Below are positions 42,057 through 51,263 of a stretch of DNA of 64,000 nucleotides, in pieces (positions within the stretch are counted from its first letter, which is position 1; each line of letters begins with the position of its first letter). Made by a program: the position numbers and the translations under genes. The stretch covers positions 124,001-188,000 of the forward strand of contig CAXYCJ010000015.1 in assembly GCA_964275585.1 (NCBI GenBank). The letters run 5' to 3'. A model generated the notes under the pieces. The model made no database searches. It was not told the origin of the DNA and worked only from the letters and a program-made list of their open reading frames with translations. This stretch comes from D2472 sp964275585 (GTDB lineage Bacteria; Pseudomonadota; Gammaproteobacteria; Magnimaribacterales; D2472).

Positions 42057-43137
42057 CCGCTTCTCAAAAATATATTTTGATCCTTATTTATTTTTTAGTA
42101 TTTTTCTTATTTCTATTCTTGGTTTATTTTTTCTTTTCTCAGCTTCTAACGGTGACATATCCATAGTTTTCAAGCAGTCCATATATGTAATTTTTGGATT
42201 TTTTTTAATGATCCTAGTGAGTCAGCCTGATCCAGATTTATTCCGCAGGACATCTTTTCTATTTTTAATTTTTTCAGTTTTTTTGCTTGGCATTACTTTT
42301 TTGCTTGGTCCTGAAATAAATGGTGCACAAAGATGGGTCAGAATAGGATCTTTTTCATTTCAATCTTCTGAGTTACTTAAATTAGCCCTACCAATTTTTT
42401 TAGCAACCTTTCTTGGTGATAAAAAATTGCCAATACAACCCAAAGAAGTTTTTATATCATTAATAGTTATTGTGATTTCATTTTTTCTGGTTGCCAGGCA
42501 ACCAGATCTTGGTACTGCATTAATTATCGCATTATCAGGATTATTTGTATTATTCTTATCTGGCTTAAGTTGGTCATTTATAGGTGGATCCTCAGCTTTG
42601 TTAATCATAAGCTCACCTTTTTTATGGAATGTATTATTACAACCTTTTCAACGGCAAAGAATTGCAACGTTGTTTGATCCAGGGTCTGACCCTTTTGGAG
42701 CTGGTTGGAATATCACCCAATCCAAGATAGCCATCGGCTCTGGCGGATTACTTGGAAAAGGCTTTGGAGAGGGCTCACAAACTCAGCTAAATTTTCTGCC
42801 TGAAACCAAGACTGATTTTATCTTTTCAGTGATAGGAGAGGAATTTGGATTTCTAGGGGTCCTTCTCCTATTAAGCATTTACTTTTTTATTTTAATGAGA
42901 TGTTTTTATTTAGCACTCAGCGCAAGAGATCGATTTTGCAGACTTGTTATTGGAGGCCTCAGTTTAACTTTTGCAGCTAATTTAATCATTAATTTATGTA
43001 TGGTAGTAGGATTACTCCCAGTGGTTGGAATGCCGCTACCATTTATTAGCAAAGGAGGCTCTTCCTTGATGTCATTATTCTTTGCTTTTGGCATAATTAC
43101 ATCAATGGGAACACATAAAAAATTCTTACCTCAATGA
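42049..43137 (+). CDS. mrdB: RodA, SEDS peptidoglycan glycosyltransferase
   Basis: Polymerises lipid II in the elongasome as partner of PBP2. The 362-residue, roughly ten-helix protein has the SEDS marks GAQRWVRIGSFSFQSSELLKLALP, RQPDLGTALI and the catalytic-loop region FLPETKTDFIFSVIGEEFGFLG, ending with GMPLPFISKGGSSLMS. It overlaps mrdA by eight bases and mltB by four. Confidence 0.95.
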   Translation: MINRFSKIYFDPYLFFSIFLISILGLFFLFSASNGDISIVFKQSIYVIFGFFLMILVSQPDPDLFRRTSFLFLIFSVFLLGITFLLGPEINGAQRWVRIGSFSFQSSELLKLALPIFLATFLGDKKLPIQPKEVFISLIVIVISFFLVARQPDLGTALIIALSGLFVLFLSGLSWSFIGGSSALLIISSPFLWNVLLQPFQRQRIATLFDPGSDPFGAGWNITQSKIAIGSGGLLGKGFGEGSQTQLNFLPETKTDFIFSVIGEEFGFLGVLLLLSIYFFILMRCFYLALSARDRFCRLVIGGLSLTFAANLIINLCMVVGLLPVVGMPLPFISKGGSSLMSLFFAFGIITSMGTHKKFLPQ

Positions 43138-44162
43138 AATATTCTTTATCTCTACTGATCCTCTTCGCTAATCTGAGCTTTGCTGACTACTCAAAACACC
43201 CGCAAGCTGAAGATTTAATTGATGCACTGGTTAGCGAGCATGGTTTTGAAAGAAGCTATGTTATTAAAGTTCTGCAGTCAGCTAAAAAACAAGAAAAGAT
43301 TCTTGATTCAATATCATCTCCTGCTGAATTTACAAAGACATGGGAGGAATATAAGAAAATATTTATAGAAGAGAAAAGAATTGCAAATGGAAAACTCTTT
43401 CTTGCTGAATACAATGATTTATTTAATAGGGTCGAAAATGAGTATGGAGTTCCAAGAGAAATTATTACATCAATCCTTGGTGTAGAAACAAGATACGGAA
43501 AGATTAAAGGAAGTTATAAAGTTCTAGATAGCTTAGCAACACTGGGTTTTGATTTTCCTAGACGATCAAAGTTCTTTAAAAGTGAATTGATTCAATTTTT
43601 TCAACTCACTCGAGAAAATAACTTAGATATTTATTCAATTCAGGGCTCTTATGCTGGAGCTATGGGCTACGGGCAATTTATCTCATCGAGCTATCGGGCT
43701 TATGCAGTGGATTATGATGGGGATGGATATGCTGATCTATTTAATTCTGTTCCAGATGCTGTTGCAAGTATTGCAAATTACTTAAAGATTCATGGGTGGA
43801 AGAGAGATGGAAAGGTTGTTCAGCAAGTTCAGATTAATAATGTCAGCAAACTCTACAAACACAATCAAAAAATAGAAAAATTTATACCTTTAAAATTTTC
43901 TGAGGGTACAAATGAGTCTTATGTTGTTAAAGATGGAGACTCTTTACTGGAAATAGCCATTGAATATGATATGGGTTTAAAAGAGTTGCTGCTATTAAAT
44001 AATATTCGTGATCAAAACCTTATTAAGGTTGGTCAGAAAATTGCTTTGAATAAGAGCAAGGATATTTATTTTATTGGCGATGATAATTTTATTGCGATTA
44101 CGAAATACAATCGAAGTCATTTCTATGCCAAAGCCGTGTATGATTTATCCTTAGAATTTTAG
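43134..44162 (+). CDS. mltB: MltB-family lytic transglycosylase with internal LysM
   Basis: Cleaves glycan strands of peptidoglycan with 1,6-anhydro product formation. The 342-residue protein has a signal peptide (MKYSLSLLILFANLSFA), the catalytic Glu118 in GVETRYGK, and AGAMGYGQFISSSYR near 174-188. A LysM module (YVVKDGDSLLEIAIEYDM...LIKVGQKIAL, about 263-305) lies inside the family frame, because the canonical MltB ending (FIGDDNFIAITKYNRSHFYAKAV) resumes after it. No lipobox is seen, so it is probably a soluble periplasmic form. Confidence 0.9.
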   Translation: MKYSLSLLILFANLSFADYSKHPQAEDLIDALVSEHGFERSYVIKVLQSAKKQEKILDSISSPAEFTKTWEEYKKIFIEEKRIANGKLFLAEYNDLFNRVENEYGVPREIITSILGVETRYGKIKGSYKVLDSLATLGFDFPRRSKFFKSELIQFFQLTRENNLDIYSIQGSYAGAMGYGQFISSSYRAYAVDYDGDGYADLFNSVPDAVASIANYLKIHGWKRDGKVVQQVQINNVSKLYKHNQKIEKFIPLKFSEGTNESYVVKDGDSLLEIAIEYDMGLKELLLLNNIRDQNLIKVGQKIALNKSKDIYFIGDDNFIAITKYNRSHFYAKAVYDLSLEF

Positions 44163-44173
44163 AAAAAATACCT

Positions 44174-45334
44174 ATGAAACAAATAATTTACTTTTTACTG
44201 ATCTCCCCTTTTTGTATTGATTTGATGGCGCAATCAATAATGCCAGAAGCACCAAAAATTGATTCAACTAGTTATATTTTAATGGAGGCCAATACCAATA
44301 AAGTTATTGCAGAATTTAATTCTGATAATCAGATTCCTCCTGCAAGTATGACAAAAATAATGACCGTATATGTAATTGCAGATCAAATTTCATTAACCCC
44401 CATTACTCTTGATGATAAGGTATTAATTAGTGAAAAGGCCTGGGCTAAGAACGTTGAGGGCAGTAAAACTTCTATTGAAGCAGGTAAAAAAGTTTCGGTT
44501 AAAGATCTCTTATCCGGAATTATTATCCAATCTGGAAATGATGCGTCTATTGCGATGGCTGAATATATCGGTAGTGGGACAGAAGAAGGTTTTGTAGATC
44601 TTATGAATAAATACGCATTAAAATTAGGATTAGCTGATACATTATTTGTTGATTCTACAGGTTTAAGCAATAATAATTTCTCTTCAGCAAAAGACTTGGC
44701 TAAGTTAACTCAAGCTCTCATTAATGATTTTCCTGATTACTATGAAGAATTTAAAGAAAGATCGTTTACTTTCAACAACCGCAAGCAATTTAATACCAAT
44801 AAACTTTTGTGGAGAGACGATACTGTTGATGGAGTAAAGACTGGTTATACAGAAGCAGCGGGCTATTGTTTAGTTTCTTCAGCCAAGAGAAATGATATGA
44901 GATTAATAGCAGTAGTCACTGGCAGTTCTTCAGATAGCAGGAGGATATCATCATCACAGAACCTCCTCAACTATGGCTTTAGATATTTTGCTACTTCAAA
45001 ATTAATCATCAAAAATAGCAAAATTAAATCTGCTAAAGTTTGGGGCGGAAAGAGTGATTCAGTTGCATTGGGCTCAGAAGAAGATATCTTCTTAACACTC
45101 CCAAGGAGAGATTTTAAAGATTTACTTATAAATTATAAATTTAAAAGTAATATTCAAGCTCCAATTCAAATAGGAGATAACATTGGCACAATGGAATTTG
45201 TTTCCAACGATCAAGTTGTTCTTTCATCCCCACTGGTTGCAATTGAGGCAGTTGAAGCCAAAGGATTCTTTGGTAGGCTATGGGCAAGGTTACTATTTTG
45301 GATCTCAAGCCTATTTTCGATGAATAATGATTGA
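44174..45334 (+). CDS. dacA: D-alanyl-D-alanine carboxypeptidase (PBP5/6 type)
   Basis: Removes the terminal D-Ala from murein pentapeptides. The 386-residue protein has a signal peptide (ending near LMAQS), the S-x-x-K in PPASMTKIM, SGN in IIQSGNDASIAMAE, and KTG in VDGVKTGYTEAAGY. The C-terminal beta domain is followed by a short amphipathic/hydrophobic anchor (FFGRLWARLLFWISSLF). It closes the elongation block; the start of the aminotransferase gene overlaps its end. Confidence 0.94.
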   Translation: MKQIIYFLLISPFCIDLMAQSIMPEAPKIDSTSYILMEANTNKVIAEFNSDNQIPPASMTKIMTVYVIADQISLTPITLDDKVLISEKAWAKNVEGSKTSIEAGKKVSVKDLLSGIIIQSGNDASIAMAEYIGSGTEEGFVDLMNKYALKLGLADTLFVDSTGLSNNNFSSAKDLAKLTQALINDFPDYYEEFKERSFTFNNRKQFNTNKLLWRDDTVDGVKTGYTEAAGYCLVSSAKRNDMRLIAVVTGSSSDSRRISSSQNLLNYGFRYFATSKLIIKNSKIKSAKVWGGKSDSVALGSEEDIFLTLPRRDFKDLLINYKFKSNIQAPIQIGDNIGTMEFVSNDQVVLSSPLVAIEAVEAKGFFGRLWARLLFWISSLFSMNND

Positions 45335-46174
45335 TAAAACCCAGCAATTTATCAGGGAAAATTAAGCGATTTAGATGAGGTAAAAATCTCACCATTCTCA
45401 AGAGCTTATACTTTTTCTGATAGTATTTATGAAGTCATTCCATATTTCAGAGGCAGACCATTATGCTTTCATCAACATGTGGATCGTTTAAAAATCAGTG
45501 CGCAATTAATGGATATGGAAGTTGACTTCGATCTAGTTATCAATGAAATCTCAAAGCTTTCAGAATGCCTTATAAACAAAGATGGTTATGTATATTTTCA
45601 AATATCCAGAGGGGTTGATCTGATCCGATCTCATCTCCATCAAGAAGATCTAGTCCCAGAGAGATTTGGATATGTTATGCCTGCAAACCTTTCATCCGCT
45701 CCAATCAATGCAAAGCTATGCAAAGATATTAGATGGGAAAAATGTAATATTAAATCAACTTCGCTTCTTGGAAATACTCTTTTGATGAATGAAGCAAAAA
45801 AAGAAGGGTGCAAAGAAATTGTAATGCACAAAAATGGTATCTTGACCGAGGCTGGTGCTAGCAACGTTTTCTATCTTAACCATACTGGAGAAGTTAGAAC
45901 TTCAGCGCTAAATGAAAATATATTACCAGGAATCACCAGAGATATTCTTATCACGGCATTGCAAAAAAGTTCTTTTAAAACAAGGGTAGGGAAATGCTCA
46001 GTAGAAGATTTTACGCAATCACCCTGTATTTGGCTAACTAGCTCGACTAAGGGGTTACTTCCACTCAAGAGATTGATTGGGACAGATTACGTTCTAAGTG
46101 ACAGCAATGAAGACTTCATTGAAATTGAGTCAATTTTTAAATCTGCTATGCAGTTACACCTTGAAGCTTCATAA
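45327..46174 (+). CDS. dat: Class IV aminotransferase (D-amino-acid aminotransferase-like), 5' frameshift
   Basis: PLP enzyme that transaminates D-amino acids or branched-chain acids. The clear frame runs from 45338 and holds the full fold: FSRAYTFSDSIYEVIPYF, HQHVDRL, the PLP Lys in NIKSTSLLGNTLLMNEAKKEG and ILTEAGASNVFYL. No start codon of any usual kind precedes the fold in this frame. An ATG at 45327, overlapping dacA by eight bases, begins the other frame; one extra A in the run at 45336-45339 would join them (MIDKNPAIYQGKLS...) into a normal protein of about 281 residues. So this is either a sequencing/assembly error, a recent mutation, or an unusual start. The end overlaps holA by 29 bases. 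Confidence 0.75.
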
Positions 46175-47135
46175 TAATATTCTCAATTTGTTCCCAAATA
46201 TTAGCTTTTAGCAAACCTTTGTTCATTAAATCTAAGTTCAACATTTCTTCGTTGAGCTCCATAAATGCTGCAGCATTTGTATTCTTTATTAAGCTTAAAT
46301 ATTGACCAGTCTTTGAGGACCATACCCCACTGTTTATTAGAGCAGATTTCTTATTTGGTGCCAAAGTAGATTCTAGACAAGCATTGATAATTTTTGCAAG
46401 TATCCAGATCAAGGGAGCAGAATTCTGTCGTTCAGTCTCTTTAAGAAAATTAATAATTGAAATAGCTTTTTGAAAATCCCTATTGATAATTACATCTTCA
46501 AGCTCAAAAGCACTCAATCCAGAATGGAAATTAACATGGCGTGCATCTAAATTTGTTAGATTTTCTTCAGTAAGAAATAGAAGTTTTAGTAATTCGACTT
46601 CATTTTTTTGCCCCAATAAATTACCCTCATTATTTTGAAATATTGCCCCACCAAATAGAGGTAAGAGATTTTTTGGCAAGAACTCTAGTTGTCGCTTTAA
46701 CCAAAGTTTCTCTTCCATAGGCTTTAATTTTTTACAGTCAATGATTAATCCATGTTGATCAATATTTTTAATCCAAGCCCCGCTGACAGGTGTTTTCTCA
46801 ATACTTGATTCAATTATTAGTGCAAGATTAACAGAATGAAATATCGCCTCTCTCTCAAGCAAAGATTTAATTTTGTCAGGAAATTTTCCAGAAATATGTT
46901 TAATATGAACAATTAAATTTTCTTGAAAAAGCGATCCCTCAGCATTGCGTGAAATAATTTCTTCAATCTGATCTAACTCATCCTGGTAAATAATAACTTT
47001 TTCTATAAAATTATTTTTTTTTAAGGACTCTAAAATTTTTTTTATGGCAGCTTGCTTTAAGATTTCTTCACTTCCGGTTAAGGTAAAATAGCGAGATTGC
47101 TTAGAGTCTAAAAAATTAAGAAACTGAACTTTCAC
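46146..47135 (-). CDS. holA: DNA polymerase III subunit delta
   Basis: Clamp-loader wrench subunit that opens the beta sliding clamp. The 329-residue protein has YFTLTGSEEILKQAAIKKI at the start, where HolA has its degenerate P-loop-free N-terminal domain, and the late LLFLTEENLTNLDARHVNF plus AISIINFLKETERQNSAPLIWILAKI typical of the third domain. The lptE-holA-order (here leuS-DUF7064-lptE-holA) supports the call. It overlaps lptE by 20 bases. Confidence 0.87.
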   Translation of the reverse strand: MKVQFLNFLDSKQSRYFTLTGSEEILKQAAIKKILESLKKNNFIEKVIIYQDELDQIEEIISRNAEGSLFQENLIVHIKHISGKFPDKIKSLLEREAIFHSVNLALIIESSIEKTPVSGAWIKNIDQHGLIIDCKKLKPMEEKLWLKRQLEFLPKNLLPLFGGAIFQNNEGNLLGQKNEVELLKLLFLTEENLTNLDARHVNFHSGLSAFELEDVIINRDFQKAISIINFLKETERQNSAPLIWILAKIINACLESTLAPNKKSALINSGVWSSKTGQYLSLIKNTNAAAFMELNEEMLNLDLMNKGLLKANIWEQIENIIMKLQGVTA

Positions 47136-47589
47136 TTAAAAAGTACTCCTGTACAAGAGCTTCCAAAAGACTAAATTCCAGCTCATCAATAAGTTGCTTT
47201 TGAGCTGATATTTCAGCCTGAGGATTAACCTCATTAGATGGTAGCTGAACTGTAGCAGACACCACCCCACTTCTTTTTCTTTGCTTAATGGTCATTTCAA
47301 ATTGTAACTCGCCAATAACTTCAATTTGTCTAATTCTCGACCGAGGACCTCCATAGAGGTTTTTTTTCTTAAACCGCAATGAATTTACCAAGAGCGTAGG
47401 ACCATCTAATTCTAAATTTGTAACAAAATATTTTTTTGACTTCCTCTGAAAGCTAGAAGAAATTTCATTATTAAATTCAATAGAACTAAATTCTGCAATA
47501 TTGGTTGCAATCAAGCTGTGCTGACATCCCGCAGTGAAGAGGATGGTTAGCAATATAGTGAGATGTTTGAGATTTCTACTTGGCGCCAT
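47116..47589 (-). CDS. lptE: LPS-assembly lipoprotein LptE
   Basis: Outer-membrane lipoprotein plug of the LptD translocon. Starting at the ATG at 47589 (14 bases inside the preceding gene) gives 157 residues with a lipoprotein signal ending LFTAGC (Cys about residue 22). The body is a mixed alpha-beta fold with QIEVIGELQFEMTIKQRKRSG and a C-terminal helix. Sequence identity of the family is low, so the call rests on the lipobox, size and position between leuS and holA. Confidence 0.85.
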   Translation of the reverse strand: MAPSRNLKHLTILLTILFTAGCQHSLIATNIAEFSSIEFNNEISSSFQRKSKKYFVTNLELDGPTLLVNSLRFKKKNLYGGPRSRIRQIEVIGELQFEMTIKQRKRSGVVSATVQLPSNEVNPQAEISAQKQLIDELEFSLLEALVQEYFLSESSVS

Positions 47590-48700
47590 CAAAAAAATCT
47601 TCAAAACCAGATGGGTCGTGCCTTCCAACTACTAAATTTTCTAGCATTCCAAATCCTTTTTCTGAGCCTAGTGTTGCCTTAACAATTTGATGAGTATGAA
47701 AGAAAGTATAATCGCCTGGATCAACTTCAGCTAAATCCCAAACTTCATAGCCTGTTTCGCTTTCACCTTTCCAAATTCCATGTCTCCATTCATCATGTTG
47801 ATAGCCTATTCCCTTGCAAAAGAATATTGGGCCGATTGTTTCTAGCTCTAGATCAAATTTCTCTTTATCTTTAAGCATGCCAGATATTTTTGCTCCAGTA
47901 GCCCAGCGCGATCCTTTTTGCCAATTCACAGAGTGATGTAGTGAATGAATTGTCTCAACCTTAATTTTAGATGGTATGGAAGACATATCATCATATAGTG
48001 GTAATTTATGACCAGATATTTGAGTAGTGTTACCGTCCCGATCCTCAAATGTACCAAATTGCGTACAGAAATCTTTAAAATGGATTGGAGCCCAGCACCA
48101 ATATACGCCAGGTTCCTCATTAAGCATTCCTGGAGCTCCTCCTTCCGCTTCACCAACCGGTCTTACTCCCCAAGACCTATCTCTAATTCCATAAATTGCT
48201 GAAGGGTTAATTGTGCCTGCTTCAGTCGAGATCTCACCTGTCCATTTACCTAGTTGGGTAAATCTCACTGTATTCATTATTGTTCTAGTACCCTCCATTA
48301 AAAGTGATCGAGGTTCCTGGTGCGCAACAGAATTAGCTGAAAATTTAAGATTACAATTTAGTTTATTGTCAGGGTCTTTAAGAGAAAATGTTAGTTCATT
48401 CATGGGCTCGTCAATTGTTAAGGTCATTGGACCAACATTTATGGGCACTCTATTTTTATCTAGACGTTGGCTTGCATGAAAAGAATATTGTTTCCCTTCA
48501 TAAGAGATGCTGAAGTGAGCGTCAATAACATGCCTATTTGGATACAGCCCAATTCCTATTTCAAAAATATATCCATTCTCAGGATCCAACCCATTAAAAA
48601 AATATCTGTCATAAAAATTTCTATCTGTTGAGCCAGGAACAGTAATCGGTTCTATTGCTTGATGGATTGGGTAGTCGTCAAAGGGAGTTATGTAGTTCAT
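47576..48700 (-). CDS. DUF7064/AttH-CrtC-like protein of unknown function
   Basis: A 374-residue soluble protein made of two beta-rich, lipocalin-like halves. The second half opens with SAIYGIRDRSWGVRPVGE, resembling the GxRDHSWG motif of AttH/CrtC-type hydratases and DUF7064 proteins, and ends with a GFGMLENLVVGRHDPSGFEDF tail. No signal peptide. These proteins are common in marine and mycobacterial genomes, often near lipid or terpene genes, but no reaction is proven. It is inserted between leuS and lptE, normally adjacent genes. Confidence 0.65.
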   Translation of the reverse strand: MNYITPFDDYPIHQAIEPITVPGSTDRNFYDRYFFNGLDPENGYIFEIGIGLYPNRHVIDAHFSISYEGKQYSFHASQRLDKNRVPINVGPMTLTIDEPMNELTFSLKDPDNKLNCNLKFSANSVAHQEPRSLLMEGTRTIMNTVRFTQLGKWTGEISTEAGTINPSAIYGIRDRSWGVRPVGEAEGGAPGMLNEEPGVYWCWAPIHFKDFCTQFGTFEDRDGNTTQISGHKLPLYDDMSSIPSKIKVETIHSLHHSVNWQKGSRWATGAKISGMLKDKEKFDLELETIGPIFFCKGIGYQHDEWRHGIWKGESETGYEVWDLAEVDPGDYTFFHTHQIVKATLGSEKGFGMLENLVVGRHDPSGFEDFFDGAK

Positions 48701-48701
48701 T

Positions 48702-51263
48702 TTAAATTACGAAATTAATTAGTTTTTCTTTGATATAGATTACCTTTTTTATTGATGTATTGGCGAGACTTTTTTTAACATTTTTATTTTCCATAGCTAT
48801 TCCCTGGATTGTTTCTTCAGTTGCTTCAATAGAAATATTTTCCCTGCCTCTAACCTTGCCATTCACCTGAATAATTAGCTGGAAGTTTTCTAGTTTTAAA
48901 AAGTCTTCATTCACATTAGGCCAACTAAGCTCAAAATTCTTACCGTCTGAGTGAGAAAATTGTCTCCAAAGATATAAAGAAATATGCGGCGTAATTGGAG
49001 AAAGCATCTTTAAGGTAAATTGAATAACCTCATCAAGACAAAATTTTTCACTTTCTGTTGCTGTTTCTTGCTTAAAAGTCTCTGGAACAGCATTAAGCAA
49101 TTCCATTACCCCAGCAATAGCTGTATTGAATGAGTTTCTTTGACTGAAATCATGTGTCACTTTTTTCAGTGTCTTATGACTTTTTTGCCTTAGAGCTAAC
49201 TCCGCTTCATTAAAAGATGAAGGCTCAGATTTCTCAAAGATTGATCTACCTTCAGTTAAATTCCACACTTTTCTTAAAAACCTATATGAACCTTCAATGG
49301 CTGTATCAGACCACTCAAGTGATTGCTCTGGAGGAGAAGTAAACATCATGTAAAGCCTTACTGTGTCTGCCCCATACTTTTTAATCATTACATCGGGATC
49401 AACGCCATTGAGTTTAGATTTGCTCATTTTTGACATCCCATCTTTGATAACCTCTCTTCCATCCTTGGCAATTAAAAGACCATCTTTTTCATTAACTTCA
49501 TCTTTGTTTATCCAATCTGGGTTAGAGTTTTTATCCAGTGCATAAAATGCATCCGCAAGAACCATACCTTGGGTCAAAAGCTTCTTAAAAGGCTCTGATG
49601 ACTGTATTAATTTTTGATCTCTAAGCAATAGATTAAAAAACCTTGCATATAGTAAATGCAAGATTGCATGTTCAATTCCCCCAATATAGTGATCAACTGG
49701 AAGCCAATGATCTGCTTCAGAATCCAGCATACAATCCTCTGGCTGGGAGGCAAACCTTGCTGCATACCACGAACTTTCAAAAAAAGTATCAAAAGTATCT
49801 GTTTCTCTTTTAGCAGACTTTTTGCAATTCGGGCATGTTGTTTTTTGCCACTCCTTAAATCCACTTAAACTTAATCCCTTTGATGTAATATCATTAATTT
49901 CAGGAAGTTCCACAGGTAATTCATCTTCAGGCACCGGAACATGCCCACAATCTTCACAATGAATAATAGGAATTGGGCAGCCCCAATAGCGTTGCCTTGA
50001 GATCCCCCAATCCCTTAGTCGGTAGTTGGTTTGGATCTCTGCATTACTGCTATCACTTAAGTCACCAGCAATTTTTGTAAAAGCGTCATCTGACGTCATC
50101 CCGTCATAAGATAAAGAATTTATTAAAATCCCTTTTTCTTCAATTGCCTGCTCGTCAATATTTGCATTTGTTGGAGTTTGGATAACTTGAACTATAGGAA
50201 GATTATATTTTTTAGCAAATTCATAATCTCTTTGATCATGACCTGGAACGCACATAACTGCACCTGACCCGTATTCCATCAAAATAAAATTTGCGATCCA
50301 AATAGGCATTAAATCATTGGTTATGGGATGAATAGCTTTTAACCCTGTGTCAATACCTCTTTTTTCTTGTTTAGCAATTGCGGCTTCAGTTTTCTTGGCA
50401 CCTTTATTTTCTTCGATATACTCTTTAATCTTTGGGTTAGCATCTATTAAATCCATTACCAATGGGTGATCTTCTGCTATTGCGCAATAAGTTGCTCCAA
50501 AAAGAGTATCTGGTCTAGTAGTAAACACCTCCAATACATCTTCTTTTTTATCTATAAAGAAATTAAAACTTAAACCTTTGGATTTCCCAATCCAGTTTTT
50601 TTGCATTAATTTGACTTGATTTGGCCAGCTATCCAAGGAGTCTAGGCCTTCAAGGAGCTCATCAGCATATGCAGTAATTTTTAGGAAATATTGATCTATT
50701 TTCTTTCTTTCTACTTCAGCTCCTGAGCGCCAGCCTTTTCCATCAATCACTTGTTCATTTGCTAGGACTGTTTGATCTACCGGGTCCCAGTTAACTTCCG
50801 ATTCTTTTCTTTCCACAAGACCAGATTCTAATAGCTTGATAAAAAACCATTGCTCCCATCGAAAGTAATCTGGAGAAGATGTATTAATCTCTCTGCTCCA
50901 GTCATAACTTAGACCCAATGCATCTAACTGCACTTTCATGCTTTCTATATTTTCATATGTCCACTTTTTTGGAGAGACATTGTTTTCTATTGCGGCATTC
51001 TCTGCAGGCAATCCAAATGCATCCCAGCCCATGGGTTGCAAGACATTGTAACCTTGCATTCTTTTAAAACGAGAAATTACATCCCCAATCGTATAATTTC
51101 TTACATGACCCATATGCAGCTTTCCAGAAGGGTATGGAAACATTGATAGGCAGTAAAATTTTTCTTTTTTATTTGATTTAACTGCTTTATAGGCCTGAGA
51201 GTCTCTCCATGATTTCTGTATCAATCCCTCAAAGTCGGAAGGGTTATAGTCTTGTCCGCTCAT
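48702..51263 (-). CDS. leuS: Leucyl-tRNA synthetase
   Basis: Class I synthetase that charges tRNA-Leu. The 853 residues include the HIGH motif in FPYPSGKLHMGHVRNY, the CP1 editing domain (ARPDTLFGATY-type TTRPDTLFGATYC), the Zn-ribbon cysteines (CEDCGHVP and CPNCKK), and the KMSKS loop MSKMSKSKLNGVDP. Complete. It abuts accC with a one-base overlap. Confidence 0.98.
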   Translation of the reverse strand: MSGQDYNPSDFEGLIQKSWRDSQAYKAVKSNKKEKFYCLSMFPYPSGKLHMGHVRNYTIGDVISRFKRMQGYNVLQPMGWDAFGLPAENAAIENNVSPKKWTYENIESMKVQLDALGLSYDWSREINTSSPDYFRWEQWFFIKLLESGLVERKESEVNWDPVDQTVLANEQVIDGKGWRSGAEVERKKIDQYFLKITAYADELLEGLDSLDSWPNQVKLMQKNWIGKSKGLSFNFFIDKKEDVLEVFTTRPDTLFGATYCAIAEDHPLVMDLIDANPKIKEYIEENKGAKKTEAAIAKQEKRGIDTGLKAIHPITNDLMPIWIANFILMEYGSGAVMCVPGHDQRDYEFAKKYNLPIVQVIQTPTNANIDEQAIEEKGILINSLSYDGMTSDDAFTKIAGDLSDSSNAEIQTNYRLRDWGISRQRYWGCPIPIIHCEDCGHVPVPEDELPVELPEINDITSKGLSLSGFKEWQKTTCPNCKKSAKRETDTFDTFFESSWYAARFASQPEDCMLDSEADHWLPVDHYIGGIEHAILHLLYARFFNLLLRDQKLIQSSEPFKKLLTQGMVLADAFYALDKNSNPDWINKDEVNEKDGLLIAKDGREVIKDGMSKMSKSKLNGVDPDVMIKKYGADTVRLYMMFTSPPEQSLEWSDTAIEGSYRFLRKVWNLTEGRSIFEKSEPSSFNEAELALRQKSHKTLKKVTHDFSQRNSFNTAIAGVMELLNAVPETFKQETATESEKFCLDEVIQFTLKMLSPITPHISLYLWRQFSHSDGKNFELSWPNVNEDFLKLENFQLIIQVNGKVRGRENISIEATEETIQGIAMENKNVKKSLANTSIKKVIYIKEKLINFVI

